Of a stretch of DNA of 64,000 nt, positions 35,464 through 44,448 are shown one piece after another. Position numbers and translations under genes: made by a program. The notes beneath the pieces are model-generated. The model saw only the letters and a program-made list of their open reading frames with translations. It was not told the origin of the DNA and searched no databases. Source of the stretch: Povalibacter uvarum (lineage in GTDB: Bacteria > Pseudomonadota > Gammaproteobacteria > Steroidobacterales > Steroidobacteraceae); the NCBI RefSeq assembly GCF_014202975.1, contig NZ_JACHHZ010000004.1, positions 310,001-374,000 of the forward strand, given 5' to 3'. Positions within the stretch are counted from its first letter, which is position 1. Each line of letters begins with the position of its first letter.

Positions 35464-35815
35464 GGCTGCGCAGATTTCGGGGTGCGAGGAGCCTGGAAGT
35501 TTCCGGCAGTATCCCACTGGCGCGGCTGCGGGAGAACTTTCCGCTGAGATTTCTCCCGCCGCCGCCGATCGATGCATACATTCACGGCATCGTTAGCGCT
35601 CACGAGGCGTGCAGTCAAAAGTCTTATCGCCAATTTTCCGCGTGCGGCGTATTAAACCTGCCACGCCCGTCTCGCATTCAAGAAAGCCGTTCCATGGCAC
35701 GAGAGCGGGCGCCGGCATCGGGGTGCCGTCTCTTCCGGGGGCAAGGAGCGCGTAAGCGCATGACTCAAGTCATAGCCGGGGAATCGCAGGTTCCCGACAG
35801 GCATGGAGGTTCGTC
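35464..35815. other. non-coding region between DOMON-like and subtilase genes
   Basis: About 350 bases separate these divergent genes. An AT-richer patch at about 35610-35660 may hold promoters. A short hairpin TGACTCAAGTCA lies at 35762-35773. I compared the leader by eye with known riboswitch signatures and found none. Confidence 0.4.
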
Positions 35816-37831
35816 ATGAAGTTCTCGTTGAGATCTGCTTTCGCTTGTGCGGCCGCCGCATCCGCGGTGTTCGCGTTCTCCGTCGGGACTGCACTGGCGC
35901 AGTCGACGGACGGTCCACCGCAACGCGTGATCGTCAAGTGGCGAGGGGCGGGCATAGCTGCTCAGTCCACGACGGCGTCGCGGGTCGTTACTGATGCCGA
36001 GGCGAGGATCGGCGTAGCGACGACGTCGCTGCGTACGACCGCGACCGGTGCCGAAGTGCGTCGACTCTCGCGGCGCGTAACGCAGCAGGAGCTGAACGAT
36101 CTGGTCACGACGCTGCGGGCCGATCCCAGTGTCGAGTACGCCGAAGAAGACCGGATGATGAAGCGGCTGCTCACGCCGAACGATTCGCGATACGCCGAGC
36201 AGTGGCACTACTACGAAGCGAATGGCGGTCTCAATCTGCCGCCCGCCTGGGACATCACGACCGGCGCGGGCATTACGGTCGCGGTGCTCGATACGGGCTA
36301 TCGACCGCACGCCGATCTCGTCGCCAACATCGTGGGCGGCTACGACTTCATCAGCGATTCATTCGTCGGCAACGACGGCAATGCGCGCGACACCGATGCT
36401 CAGGACCCGGGTGACTGGTACACGGCAGGGCAATGTCCTCCCGACCCTGGCGCGTCCGACTCGAGCTGGCACGGAACGCATGTCGCCGGCACGGTCGCGG
36501 CAGTGAGCAACAACGGATCCGGTGTTGCTGGCGTCGCCTTCGGTGCTCGGGTCTTGCCGCTGCGAGTCCTGGGCCGCTGCGGCGGCTATACGTCCGACAT
36601 CGCTGACGCGATCGTCTGGGCGTCCGGCGGCGCGGTGAGCGGCGTGCCGGCGAACTCGAACGTTGCCCGCGTCATCAGCATGTCGCTCGGCGGGCAGGGC
36701 TCTTGCGACACGACGACACAGAACGCGATCAACTCGGCCCGCTCGCGCGGTTCGGTGGTCGTCGTCGCCGCGGGCAACGAGCAGCAGAACGCTGCCAACG
36801 TCAGTCCCGCCAGCTGCTCGGGCGTGATCACCGTTGCATCGGTGAACCGAAACGGCGGTCGTGCCTGGTACTCCAACTTCGGTGCGGTGGTCGATGTCGC
36901 CGCGCCGGGTGGCGATACGACGGTTACAGCGAACGGCGTGCTGTCGACATTGAACAGCGGCGCGACGACGCCCGGCAGCGATAACTACGAGTTCTACCAG
37001 GGCACGTCGATGGCGACACCGCATGTCGCAGGTGTCGTTGCGCTCATGCTGTCGCGCAACGGTGCGCTGACGCCCGACGAAGTCGAGACTCGCCTGCGCA
37101 GTTCGACACGAGCGTTCCCCGCTTCATGCAGTCAGTGCGGTACCGGGATCGTCGATGCGCTTGCTGCGGTCAATGCTGCAACAGGCGGCGGAGGTGGCGG
37201 CGGCTCCGAACTGCAAAACGGCGTGGCAGTGAGCAATCTCTCCGGAGGGACCGGCGCGGAACTGCGCTACACGATGAATGTACCCGCCGGCGCGACCAAT
37301 CTGCAGTTCCAGATCTCGGGCGGCACCGGCGATGCGGATCTTTACGTGCGATTCGGTTCGGCGCCGACGACGTCGACGTATGACTGCCGTCCGTACCTGG
37401 GTGGCAACAGCGAAACGTGCACGATCGCAGCGCCGCAGACCGGCACGTATCACGTCATGGTCCGCGGGTATTCGAGCTTCTCCGGTCTCACGCTTCGCGG
37501 AAGCTATTCGACAGGCGGCTCGGGGTGCGCCGCGGGGTTCACCAGCTACACGGGCAGCCTGAGCAGCGGTGGTTCGGCATACCTGCCGACGTCCGCCGGA
37601 TTCTCCGCCGTCGCCGGACTGCATTCCGGGCGGCTGACTGGTCCGGGCGGCGCGGACTTTGATCTTTTCCTGCAGCGCCGCAGCGGCAGCAGCTGGGTCG
37701 TTGCAGCGCGGTCAGAAGGGTCGACGTCGACCGAAAGCATCGACTACAACGGCGCAGCCAATACGTACCGCTGGCGAGTGCTGGCGTACAGCGGCAGCGG
37801 CTCGTACCGTCTGTGCGTGAAGACACCGTAA
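35816..37831 (+). CDS. secreted S8 subtilisin-like serine protease with PPC domains
   Basis: This 671-residue preproenzyme has a signal peptide (ends TALAQS, about residue 26), an I9-type propeptide (about 35-110, LRADPSVEYAEEDRMMK) and a catalytic domain with the triad in VAVLDTGYRPHADL (Asp), SSWHGTHVAGTV (His) and GTSMATPHVAGVVAL (Ser). After a Gly-rich linker come a pre-peptidase C-terminal (PPC) domain (about 470-565, GDADLYVRFGSAP) and a second PPC-like domain (FDLFLQRRSGSSW). PPC domains are usually removed after secretion. GGAGG lies six bases before the ATG. It should degrade proteins outside the cell. Confidence 0.95.
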   Translation: MKFSLRSAFACAAAASAVFAFSVGTALAQSTDGPPQRVIVKWRGAGIAAQSTTASRVVTDAEARIGVATTSLRTTATGAEVRRLSRRVTQQELNDLVTTLRADPSVEYAEEDRMMKRLLTPNDSRYAEQWHYYEANGGLNLPPAWDITTGAGITVAVLDTGYRPHADLVANIVGGYDFISDSFVGNDGNARDTDAQDPGDWYTAGQCPPDPGASDSSWHGTHVAGTVAAVSNNGSGVAGVAFGARVLPLRVLGRCGGYTSDIADAIVWASGGAVSGVPANSNVARVISMSLGGQGSCDTTTQNAINSARSRGSVVVVAAGNEQQNAANVSPASCSGVITVASVNRNGGRAWYSNFGAVVDVAAPGGDTTVTANGVLSTLNSGATTPGSDNYEFYQGTSMATPHVAGVVALMLSRNGALTPDEVETRLRSSTRAFPASCSQCGTGIVDALAAVNAATGGGGGGGSELQNGVAVSNLSGGTGAELRYTMNVPAGATNLQFQISGGTGDADLYVRFGSAPTTSTYDCRPYLGGNSETCTIAAPQTGTYHVMVRGYSSFSGLTLRGSYSTGGSGCAAGFTSYTGSLSSGGSAYLPTSAGFSAVAGLHSGRLTGPGGADFDLFLQRRSGSSWVVAARSEGSTSTESIDYNGAANTYRWRVLAYSGSGSYRLCVKTP

Positions 37832-38035
37832 TGGTGATGAAGCGGCGCGTTTCTCGACGCGCCGCTTCCCCGCTCTGTAAACTGCCGGTGCCGGAATGCT
37901 TGACACCCGCGCTCGACGTCACAATTCCGGCAACTGGTTTTCCTTGTTCTTGCCCGGCAAAGTATGCTGGATCGCGTGGAGGCCCCTATCGCGGAAACGG
38001 CCGACGCAACAGGGATTCGTTCGCCACCGACTGCG

Positions 38036-38425
38036 ATGCCTTTCAAGTACACCATTCATCCCGAACTCAATCTCATCCGCCAGACCCTCTGGGGGCGAGT
38101 CACTGCCGCCGAGTTGCGCGACCTCGCGTCGTCAATGTGGGCCGATCCGGCCTACCGCAAGAAGCTCAATATCCTGGCGGATCTGCGCACGGCCGAAGTC
38201 GACATTCCGTACGACGACATGATGGAGTACACCCGGTTCCTGAGCGGCAACAGCGATATCGGCCGCCAGGCGATCGTGGTGGGTCGTTCGCTCGAGTTCG
38301 GCATGGCGCGCATGTATGAGCAGCTCACCGAGAACAACGTGTCGCGTTCGGGCCTGCGGGTGTTCTTCGAAATCGAAGAGGCGGAGCGCTGGCTGACGCG
38401 CGAGGATCTCCCGGGCCTGTCTTGA
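38036..38425 (+). CDS. STAS/SpoIIAA-like small protein
   Basis: This soluble protein of about 129 residues starts MPFKYTIHPELNLIRQTLWG. The pattern of an N-terminal beta strand pair, the LNILADLRTAEVDIPYDDM segment and a C-terminal helix resembles SpoIIAA-like/STAS proteins found singly in many proteobacteria. Function is unknown. The start is uncertain. A longer frame from 37964 is open, and neither has a strong ribosome site. Confidence 0.65.
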   Translation: MPFKYTIHPELNLIRQTLWGRVTAAELRDLASSMWADPAYRKKLNILADLRTAEVDIPYDDMMEYTRFLSGNSDIGRQAIVVGRSLEFGMARMYEQLTENNVSRSGLRVFFEIEEAERWLTREDLPGLS

Positions 38426-38476
38426 CGCTTCCGAGTATGGGATTCTTGCGCCGGCCCTTCCGTGACGGCGCAGCTC

Positions 38477-39640
38477 ATGAAATCCCGGACCCGAGTCAAT
38501 CATCCCCCCGCGGTCCGGCTTCCGGACGATAACCGGCCGCTCGTCGCTCCGATCTACCAGTCGGTGAAGTTCACGTTCGACGACGTCGAACAGTCGCAGC
38601 TGCAATCACGCGGCGAGCGCGACGGCTTCCAGTACTCGCGCGTTTCCAATCCGACGCTGAGGCAGCTCGAACTGACCCTTGCAGAGCTGCAGGGCAGGGA
38701 AGCGTGCTTGCTGACTGCGTCAGGCATCGCCGGCGTGAGCGTGGCGTTGCTGTCGCTGTGTCGCCAGGGCGATCACGTCGTGTTGTTCGCCGAGTCGTAC
38801 CAGCCGAGCCGCACCGTCGTGCGCCGTCTGCTTGCCCGCTACGGCGTGCGCCACACGGTTCTGTCGATCGACGACATGGACGCATTCGAGTCCGTCGTCT
38901 CGAGTACGCCTACGCGCGTCGTACTGTTCGAGTCTCCGACCAACCCGGTTTTGAAGGTGGCGGACATCTCGCGGATCACTGCGGCGGCACGCAAGCACGG
39001 CGCACTGACGCTGCTCGACAATACGTTCGCGGGATTTCACAACCACGGACAGTTCGACATCGACATCTTCGTCCACAGCCTGACGAAGTACGCGTCCGGC
39101 CACGGCGATGTCATGGGCGGCGCCGTGATCGCGAGCAAGGCGATCATCGATTCGATGAAATCGGATGCCATCGTGATCGGGGCGACGCTCGACCCGCACA
39201 CGGCGTTCATGATCCAGCGGGGCCTCAAGACCTACTTCCTGCGATACGAGCGCGCCTGCGCGAACGCCGCGGTGATCGCGAAATTCCTGGAAGGTCACCC
39301 GGCCGTAGCAAGAGTTTCGTACCCCGGCCTCGAATCGCATCCGCAACGCGCACTGGCTGTCGCGCAGACGCACGATTTCGGCACGATCGTGACATTCGAA
39401 TTGCGCGACGGTGCGGTCGATCCTGCTGTCTTCTCGAAGGCGCTCAAGTTGTTCGCCATCTCAGCGAGTCTCGGGTCCACTGAATCGCTGATTCAGCCGG
39501 GACAGCTCATGCTCCCGCGCGACCTGAATCCCCAGGAGCGCACATGGGCCGCTGTGGCGAACACGACGATGCGTTTGTCCATCGGCATCGAAGACGCGGA
39601 CGATCTCATCGAAGATCTGCGGACGGCGCTCGGCGGCTGA
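38477..39640 (+). CDS. Cys/Met-metabolism PLP-dependent enzyme (trans-sulfuration type)
   Basis: This 387-residue fold-type I PLP enzyme of the cystathionine gamma-synthase/lyase group has the lysine for the Schiff base in HSLTKYASGHGDVMGG, SRVSNPTLRQLE near the N terminus and TLLDNTFAGFHN, where the Asp binds the pyridine nitrogen. SLGSTESLIQPGQLM near the C terminus is also typical. The likely reaction is gamma-replacement or gamma-elimination on a homoserine or cystathionine substrate. The exact enzyme cannot be told from sequence. A GTG at 38462 is an alternative start. Neither has a clear ribosome site. Confidence 0.87.
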   Translation: MKSRTRVNHPPAVRLPDDNRPLVAPIYQSVKFTFDDVEQSQLQSRGERDGFQYSRVSNPTLRQLELTLAELQGREACLLTASGIAGVSVALLSLCRQGDHVVLFAESYQPSRTVVRRLLARYGVRHTVLSIDDMDAFESVVSSTPTRVVLFESPTNPVLKVADISRITAAARKHGALTLLDNTFAGFHNHGQFDIDIFVHSLTKYASGHGDVMGGAVIASKAIIDSMKSDAIVIGATLDPHTAFMIQRGLKTYFLRYERACANAAVIAKFLEGHPAVARVSYPGLESHPQRALAVAQTHDFGTIVTFELRDGAVDPAVFSKALKLFAISASLGSTESLIQPGQLMLPRDLNPQERTWAAVANTTMRLSIGIEDADDLIEDLRTALGG

Positions 39641-39705
39641 GCCTGGCCTTGCAATCTCCGCGGCGGTTCCCCATCTCTTCCTGATACAACAAGGGAGTGC
39701 GGGCG

Positions 39706-39939
39706 ATGCCCGAACCATGGGTCGTGCTGGTGCTGGTCGCGGACGTGATCGTCGGGATCGCGATCTGGCGTTATTTGCGATCGAGACGGTCGTCACGAAA
39801 GCGTCCGGTCGGCGCGGGATTCGGATGGGCATTGCTCTTTCTCAGCTCCGGCAGGATGCCGCCTCCACCGCCGCAATCGCAGATCGAACAGGAAGCCGGA
39901 GAGCGCAAGAATCGCGGGATCTCCGAGCGCGATCCCTGA
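39706..39939 (+). CDS. small single-span membrane protein with a polyproline motif
   Basis: This 77-residue protein has an N-terminal membrane segment (MPEPWVVLVLVADVIVGIAI), a basic patch RYLRSRRSSRKR, a short second hydrophobic stretch and the tail SSGRMPPPPPQSQIEQE. The GGGAG eight bases before ATG 39706 supports translation. Small proteins of similar plan are seen in related gammaproteobacteria. No function is known to me. The polyproline run could bind a partner. Confidence 0.55.
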   Translation: MPEPWVVLVLVADVIVGIAIWRYLRSRRSSRKRPVGAGFGWALLFLSSGRMPPPPPQSQIEQEAGERKNRGISERDP

Positions 39940-40043
39940 TGGCATGAGTGCAATGCAGGGTCAGGAACATTGACCGCGGTGACGGGTTGACCTGTAGCCC
40001 TCGAAGATTCGCAACCCCAGAATTTGTAACCAGAGGACCTGCC

Positions 40044-40847
40044 TTGATCCGGCTGATTGGTATCGACGTCGACGGCACGCTGGTGGGGTCTTCGGGTTCC
40101 GTGAATCCATCGGTATGGGCAGCCGCGGAGAGGGCGCGTGCCGCCGGCATTCACCTCGCCCTGTGTTCTGGACGTCCCGCGTTCGGTATCTCCACCGAGT
40201 TCGCGAGCAAGCTCGATCCGGCCGGTTGGCATGTCTTTCAGAACGGCGCGAGCATCGTCGATTTCAGGACCGGCAGCTCACGTTCGACGGCATTGCCGCC
40301 GGGCACGGTCGATTTGCTCGTGAGCGTGGCCCGGCGAACCCAGGCCATCCTGGAGCTGTACAGCGACCGCGAGTATGCGAGCGAGAGCCCATCGGAATGG
40401 GCAAGGCAGCACGCGGCGCTGCTGGGCGTTCCGTTCGAGATCCGTCGCTTCGAATCGCTTCCCGGTCCGATCGTCCGCGGGCAATGGTTGCTGCCGAAAG
40501 GCGAAGCCGACGCCTTCATGTCGCAATCGCATTCGGGCCTCGAGCTGGCGACTTCGACATCACCGCTGATGCCCGACACGGCCTTTGTCGGAATCACGGC
40601 AGCCGGCGTCAGCAAGGGCAGCGCGATGCAGACCATCGCGGCCCAATACGGTGTCGACATGCGCGACGTGATGTACGTCGGCGACGCTGACAACGATCTC
40701 TCGGCACTGAAAGTGGCGGGGCATCCGATTGCGATGGCGAATGCTTCACCCGCCGCACTGAGGGCAGCGAGCCGCACGGTGGGTCACGTCGATGAGGGCG
40801 GACTTGCTCAGGCGCTGGAAATGGCGATCGCGAGCGCACGGAGATGA
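40044..40847 (+). CDS. HAD-superfamily hydrolase, Cof type
   Basis: This 267-residue phosphatase-like enzyme of HAD subfamily IIB has motif I at the N terminus (GIDVDGTLVG, Asp nucleophile), CSGRP as motif II, the KGSAMQTIA Lys as motif III and YVGDADNDLSAL as motif IV. Cof-type enzymes dephosphorylate sugar phosphates or cofactor precursors. The substrate is unknown. I chose TTG at 40044 because AGAGGA lies nearby upstream and it puts motif I at the usual distance. The in-frame extension upstream to 39948 is not conserved-looking. Confidence 0.88.
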   Translation: MIRLIGIDVDGTLVGSSGSVNPSVWAAAERARAAGIHLALCSGRPAFGISTEFASKLDPAGWHVFQNGASIVDFRTGSSRSTALPPGTVDLLVSVARRTQAILELYSDREYASESPSEWARQHAALLGVPFEIRRFESLPGPIVRGQWLLPKGEADAFMSQSHSGLELATSTSPLMPDTAFVGITAAGVSKGSAMQTIAAQYGVDMRDVMYVGDADNDLSALKVAGHPIAMANASPAALRAASRTVGHVDEGGLAQALEMAIASARR

Positions 40848-40871
40848 GGGTGCGCTTCCGGCCACAATAGA

Positions 40872-41582
40872 TCACCGCTTCGCCCGCTTCAGATTCGCCG
40901 CCACCGCGTTCAGTCCGCCGAGCGCGAACGTCACCATGTGATCGACGAGTGTTTCGGGGTCCGCGTTCATGGATGGAAACACCTGCTTCTGCCACTGCGG
41001 ATCGGTAATGAGCAGGAATCCGCACGGCCCGATGATGCTGACGGTGCAGCGGCTCACCGCAGGATGACTGGCCGGCACTCCCAGTACTCCAGCGATCATC
41101 GTGCTGACGAGTTTCAGCTTCGGCTGGATCTGGTTCGCGATCATGCGATCCATCATGGGCGTAGGCGCGAGGACTTCGCGGCTCAGCACACGCAGTTCCC
41201 ATCGGCCTTCATCGCGTTTCGCGATTTCGCCCACGACCTGGCGCAGCAGCGTCCGCAGCTTCTCGGCGGGCTCGGCATCGCTCTGCGTGGCCTTCGTGAC
41301 CAGGTCGATACTGACGAGCCGGGCGTGCGCTTCTTCCAGGACTGCGGCGTAGAGGCCATCCTTGCCGCCGAAGTGATAGTTCACGGCGGCGATGTTGGCG
41401 CCGGCGCGCTCGCAGATCTCCTTGCTCGTCGCCCGCGAATAGCCTTGTTCGGCAAAAACCTGCCCCGCGACTTCCAGCAACTGCTGGCGTGTCTGTGCTC
41501 CATCTTCCCGCGCAGGCGTCTTTGCGACGGACTTCGCCGCCTTGCTGCGCGCGGCTGTTTCGGTTTTCCGCAAACGGCTCAT
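40872..41582 (-). CDS. TetR-family repressor, CecR/YbiH type
   Basis: This 236-residue protein has a basic N-terminal tail of 27 residues, a TetR DNA-binding domain (residues about 28-75: RQQLLEVAGQVFAEQGYSRA, then CERAGANIAAVNYHFGGKDGLY) and a DUF1956-type ligand domain. In E. coli the relative CecR controls ybhG-ybhF-ybhS-ybhR, and the divergent operon here has the same gene types in the same order, which strongly supports the assignment. An AT-rich inverted repeat between the two start codons is its probable operator. Confidence 0.88.
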   Translation of the reverse strand: MSRLRKTETAARSKAAKSVAKTPAREDGAQTRQQLLEVAGQVFAEQGYSRATSKEICERAGANIAAVNYHFGGKDGLYAAVLEEAHARLVSIDLVTKATQSDAEPAEKLRTLLRQVVGEIAKRDEGRWELRVLSREVLAPTPMMDRMIANQIQPKLKLVSTMIAGVLGVPASHPAVSRCTVSIIGPCGFLLITDPQWQKQVFPSMNADPETLVDHMVTFALGGLNAVAANLKRAKR

Positions 41583-41598
41583 TCGCGATCCAGTTGTA

Positions 41599-41618
41599 AT
41601 TCAAATTTGATTTTGAAT
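41599..41618. promoter_or_regulatory. probable operator of the CecR-type repressor
   Basis: ATTCAAATTTGATTTTGAAT is an inverted repeat (ATTCAAA, six bases, TTTGAAT) 17 bases from the repressor start and 39 bases from the adaptor start. It is strikingly AT-rich for this genome and is positioned to control both directions, as expected for an autoregulated TetR operator. Confidence 0.65.
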
Positions 41619-41656
41619 AAACTCTCACCGAGTTGCAAGTCCGCAGGATTCCCCCG

Positions 41657-42694
41657 GTGAACAAGAAAGCCATCCCCGTCGCGATCGTTGGGCTGCTCGC
41701 GCTCGGTCTGATTGCCTACTGGATTTTTGGCCGCGACGATGCCTCCGGCCTAGTCGTCCTGCACGGCAATGTCGACCTGCGACAGGTGGATCTGCCGTTC
41801 AACGACGCGGAGCGCATCGCGGAAGTGCTGGTGGAAGAGGGCTCCATCGTCAAAGCAGGTCAGGTGCTCGCGCGCCTCGACACGGGCCGGCTTCTTCCCC
41901 GCGTGCAGCAAGCGCAAGCGCGCGCAGCCGCTCAGGCTGAGCTGTTGAGGAAGTTGCGCAATGGCGCACGCCCCGAGGAGATCGCCCAGGCTCGCGCAGC
42001 GGTGAATGCTGCGGAAGCGGAGGCGGCCAACGCACGCAGCCAGTTCGACCGATTGCGCGGAATCAGTGACGAATCGAAAGGCCGCGCCGTCAGCCCACAG
42101 GATCTCGAAGCCGGGGCGACCGCTGCGCGTATGAGTGAAGCCCAGGCTGAGAATGCCCGCAAGGCGCTCGAGCTCACGCTGGCCGGCCCGCGCAAGGAAG
42201 ACATCGACCAGGCGAAAGCACAGCTCGATGCGGCGGAAGCCGATCTCGCGTTGTTGAAGCGGCAGCTTGCGGATGCCGAACTGGTTTCTCCCACCGACGG
42301 CGTCGTGCGCAACCGATTGATGGAGCCCGGCGAGCTTGCGACGCCGCAACGCCCCGTCTTCTCCATCGCGATCACGCATCCGAAGTGGGTCCGTGCCTAC
42401 GCATCGGAAGTCGATCTCAGCCGTATCAAAGTCGGTGCGCCGGCAACCATCACCACTGACGGCACTGCAGGCTCGCCGTTGCAGGGAACGGTCGGCTTCA
42501 TCTCGTCCAGCGCGGAGTTCACGCCGAAGACAGTGCAGACCGAAGAGCTGCGCACGAGCCTCGTGTATGAAGTGCGGGTGTTCGTCCAGGACGAGGAAGA
42601 CCGTCTGAGGCTCGGAATGCCGGCGAGCGTGACCATCGATCCTTCGGCACCGGTGCAGGCACCGGCTCAGGCCCAGGCAGGCGGCGCGACATGA
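41657..42694 (+). CDS. HlyD-family adaptor of an ABC exporter (YbhG-like)
   Basis: This 345-residue membrane fusion protein has an N-terminal membrane anchor (about residues 5-22), a lipoyl half-motif (RIAEVLVEEGSIVKAGQVLAR), a helical hairpin rich in Ala/Gln/Arg (about 75-190), the second lipoyl part and a beta-barrel domain. It should bridge the inner-membrane ABC permease and the outer-membrane factor. GTG at 41657 has AGGA eight bases upstream. A TTG at 41633 is less likely. Its stop overlaps the ATP-binding gene by four bases. Confidence 0.9.
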   Translation: MNKKAIPVAIVGLLALGLIAYWIFGRDDASGLVVLHGNVDLRQVDLPFNDAERIAEVLVEEGSIVKAGQVLARLDTGRLLPRVQQAQARAAAQAELLRKLRNGARPEEIAQARAAVNAAEAEAANARSQFDRLRGISDESKGRAVSPQDLEAGATAARMSEAQAENARKALELTLAGPRKEDIDQAKAQLDAAEADLALLKRQLADAELVSPTDGVVRNRLMEPGELATPQRPVFSIAITHPKWVRAYASEVDLSRIKVGAPATITTDGTAGSPLQGTVGFISSSAEFTPKTVQTEELRTSLVYEVRVFVQDEEDRLRLGMPASVTIDPSAPVQAPAQAQAGGAT

Positions 42695-44448
42695 CTGTGA
42701 CCGGCGGTGTTGCAATCGTCGGAAGCGGACTGGTCAAGCGGTTCGCCCGCGACAAGAAGGAGTCTATTACGGCGCTCGACGGCGTCTCGTTCGAAGCGCG
42801 TCACGGCGAGCTGACTGCGCTCGTTGGTCCCGACGGCGCCGGAAAGACGACGCTGCTGCGACTTGTCGCGGGACTGATGCGCACAGACGAGGGAACGCTC
42901 CGCGTCCTCGACCTCGACGCGGCCACGCAGCCGCAGGAGATACAGAATCGCATCAGCTACATGCCGCAGCGCTTCGGCCTCTACGAAGACCTGAGCGTGC
43001 AGGAGAATCTCGATCTCTACGCGGACCTGCACGGCGTGAGCGTCGAGCAGCGCCAGGAGCGCTATCCGCGCCTGATGGAGATGACCGCCCTGGCACCGTT
43101 TCGAGAACGGCTGGCGGGAAAATTGTCGGGCGGCATGAAGCAGAAGCTCGGACTCGCCTGCACGCTTGTGCGTTCGCCCGATCTGCTGCTGCTCGATGAG
43201 CCGACGGTAGGTGTGGATCCATTGTCGCGTCGCGAGCTGTGGGAGATCGTCAGCAGCCTCGTGGAGAACGAGGGGCTGTCTGTCGTCGTCAGCACTTCCT
43301 ACATGGATGAAGCCGAGCGTTGTGCGCACGTTGTCGTGTTGCACGAAGGCAAAGTGCTTGCGGACGGTGTTCCGTCCAGCATCAGCTCGAGAGCCCGCGG
43401 ACACTCGTTCATTGCAACGTCGACGCAAAACGAATCCGCGAGAGCGCTGCAGGCACGCCTGATCGATCGCGAAGACGTAATCGATGCTGTACCCCAAGGC
43501 GGAAGGGTCCGCGCAGTCCTGCGAGCTGAAAGCGCGCAATCGATTCCCGAGGCGACCTTCGAGCCCGCCGAGCCGACACTGGAGGACGGGCTCATGTTGC
43601 TGCTGCGACAGCAGACGAATGCGAAGCCCGCTGCCGGGGCAGCAATCGAGCTTGCGGATAAGCCCGCGCCGGATCGAGAGCAAGTAGTCATCGAGACGCA
43701 CGATGTCGTGCGCAAGTTCGGCGACTTCACGGCGGTGAATCGCACCAGCTTCGAGGTGAGGCGCGGCGAGGTGTTCGGGCTTCTCGGGCCGAACGGTGCA
43801 GGCAAGACAACGACTTTCCGCATGTTGTGCGGATTGCTCCCCGCGACGAGCGGTACATTGCTGGTGGCTGGCGCGGATTTGCGCACGGCACGCGCGGAGG
43901 CGCGCCAGAACATTGGCTATGTCGCGCAGAAGTTCTCGCTCTATGGCGACATCACTGTTCGCGAGAACCTCGACTTCTTCGCCGGTGCGTATGGTCTGCG
44001 GGGAGCGCGTGCGAACGAGCGCATCGACTGGGCCATGGACAATTTCGAGCTGAGCAATCGTGCCGGTGCAGCGACCGGGAAGCTGCCCGGCGGCTTCCAG
44101 CGACGGCTGGCGATGGCTGCCGCGCTGCTGCATGAGCCGCAGATCGTCTTCCTCGATGAGCCGACGAGCGGCGCCGATCCGCTCGCCCGGCGCGAGTTCT
44201 GGCGTCGGATCAGTTCGCTTGCCGATCACGGGACGACGATCGTCGTCACCACGCACTTCATGGAAGAGGCCGAGTACTGCGACCGGATCATGATCCAGGA
44301 CGCGGGCACGATGCTCGCGATCGGCACTCCCGACGAGGTGCGGCAGCAAGCCGCCGACGAGTCTCATCCGGTGGCGACGATGGAGGAAGCCTTCATCGCC
44401 ATCGTCGAGAAGTCACGCGACCAGGTGCGTGCGAAGGATGCTGCGTGA
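42691..44448 (+). CDS. ABC exporter ATP-binding protein with two nucleotide-binding domains (YbhF-like)
   Basis: This 585-residue protein contains two complete ABC domains. The first has Walker A GPDGAGKTT, signature LSGGMKQKLGLA and Walker B LLLLDEPTVGVDP. The second (from about residue 335) has GPNGAGKTTT, LPGGFQRRLAMA and IVFLDEPTSGADP. Between them is a regulatory linker of about 90 residues. It should drive the two ABC-2 permeases encoded downstream. E. coli YbhF has the same duplicated form. The start and stop both overlap neighbours by four bases. Confidence 0.93.
   Translation: MTVTGGVAIVGSGLVKRFARDKKESITALDGVSFEARHGELTALVGPDGAGKTTLLRLVAGLMRTDEGTLRVLDLDAATQPQEIQNRISYMPQRFGLYEDLSVQENLDLYADLHGVSVEQRQERYPRLMEMTALAPFRERLAGKLSGGMKQKLGLACTLVRSPDLLLLDEPTVGVDPLSRRELWEIVSSLVENEGLSVVVSTSYMDEAERCAHVVVLHEGKVLADGVPSSISSRARGHSFIATSTQNESARALQARLIDREDVIDAVPQGGRVRAVLRAESAQSIPEATFEPAEPTLEDGLMLLLRQQTNAKPAAGAAIELADKPAPDREQVVIETHDVVRKFGDFTAVNRTSFEVRRGEVFGLLGPNGAGKTTTFRMLCGLLPATSGTLLVAGADLRTARAEARQNIGYVAQKFSLYGDITVRENLDFFAGAYGLRGARANERIDWAMDNFELSNRAGAATGKLPGGFQRRLAMAAALLHEPQIVFLDEPTSGADPLARREFWRRISSLADHGTTIVVTTHFMEEAEYCDRIMIQDAGTMLAIGTPDEVRQQAADESHPVATMEEAFIAIVEKSRDQVRAKDAA

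Noticed and set aside
35464-35815. Possible c-di-GMP or other riboswitch in the subtilase leader
   Set aside because: Short hairpins are present, but the conserved GEMM core and other signatures that I know are not.
42667-44367. 566-codon minus-strand open frame opposite the double ATPase gene
   Set aside because: The plus strand encodes two full ABC domains. The opposite frame is a codon-bias artefact of GC-rich DNA.
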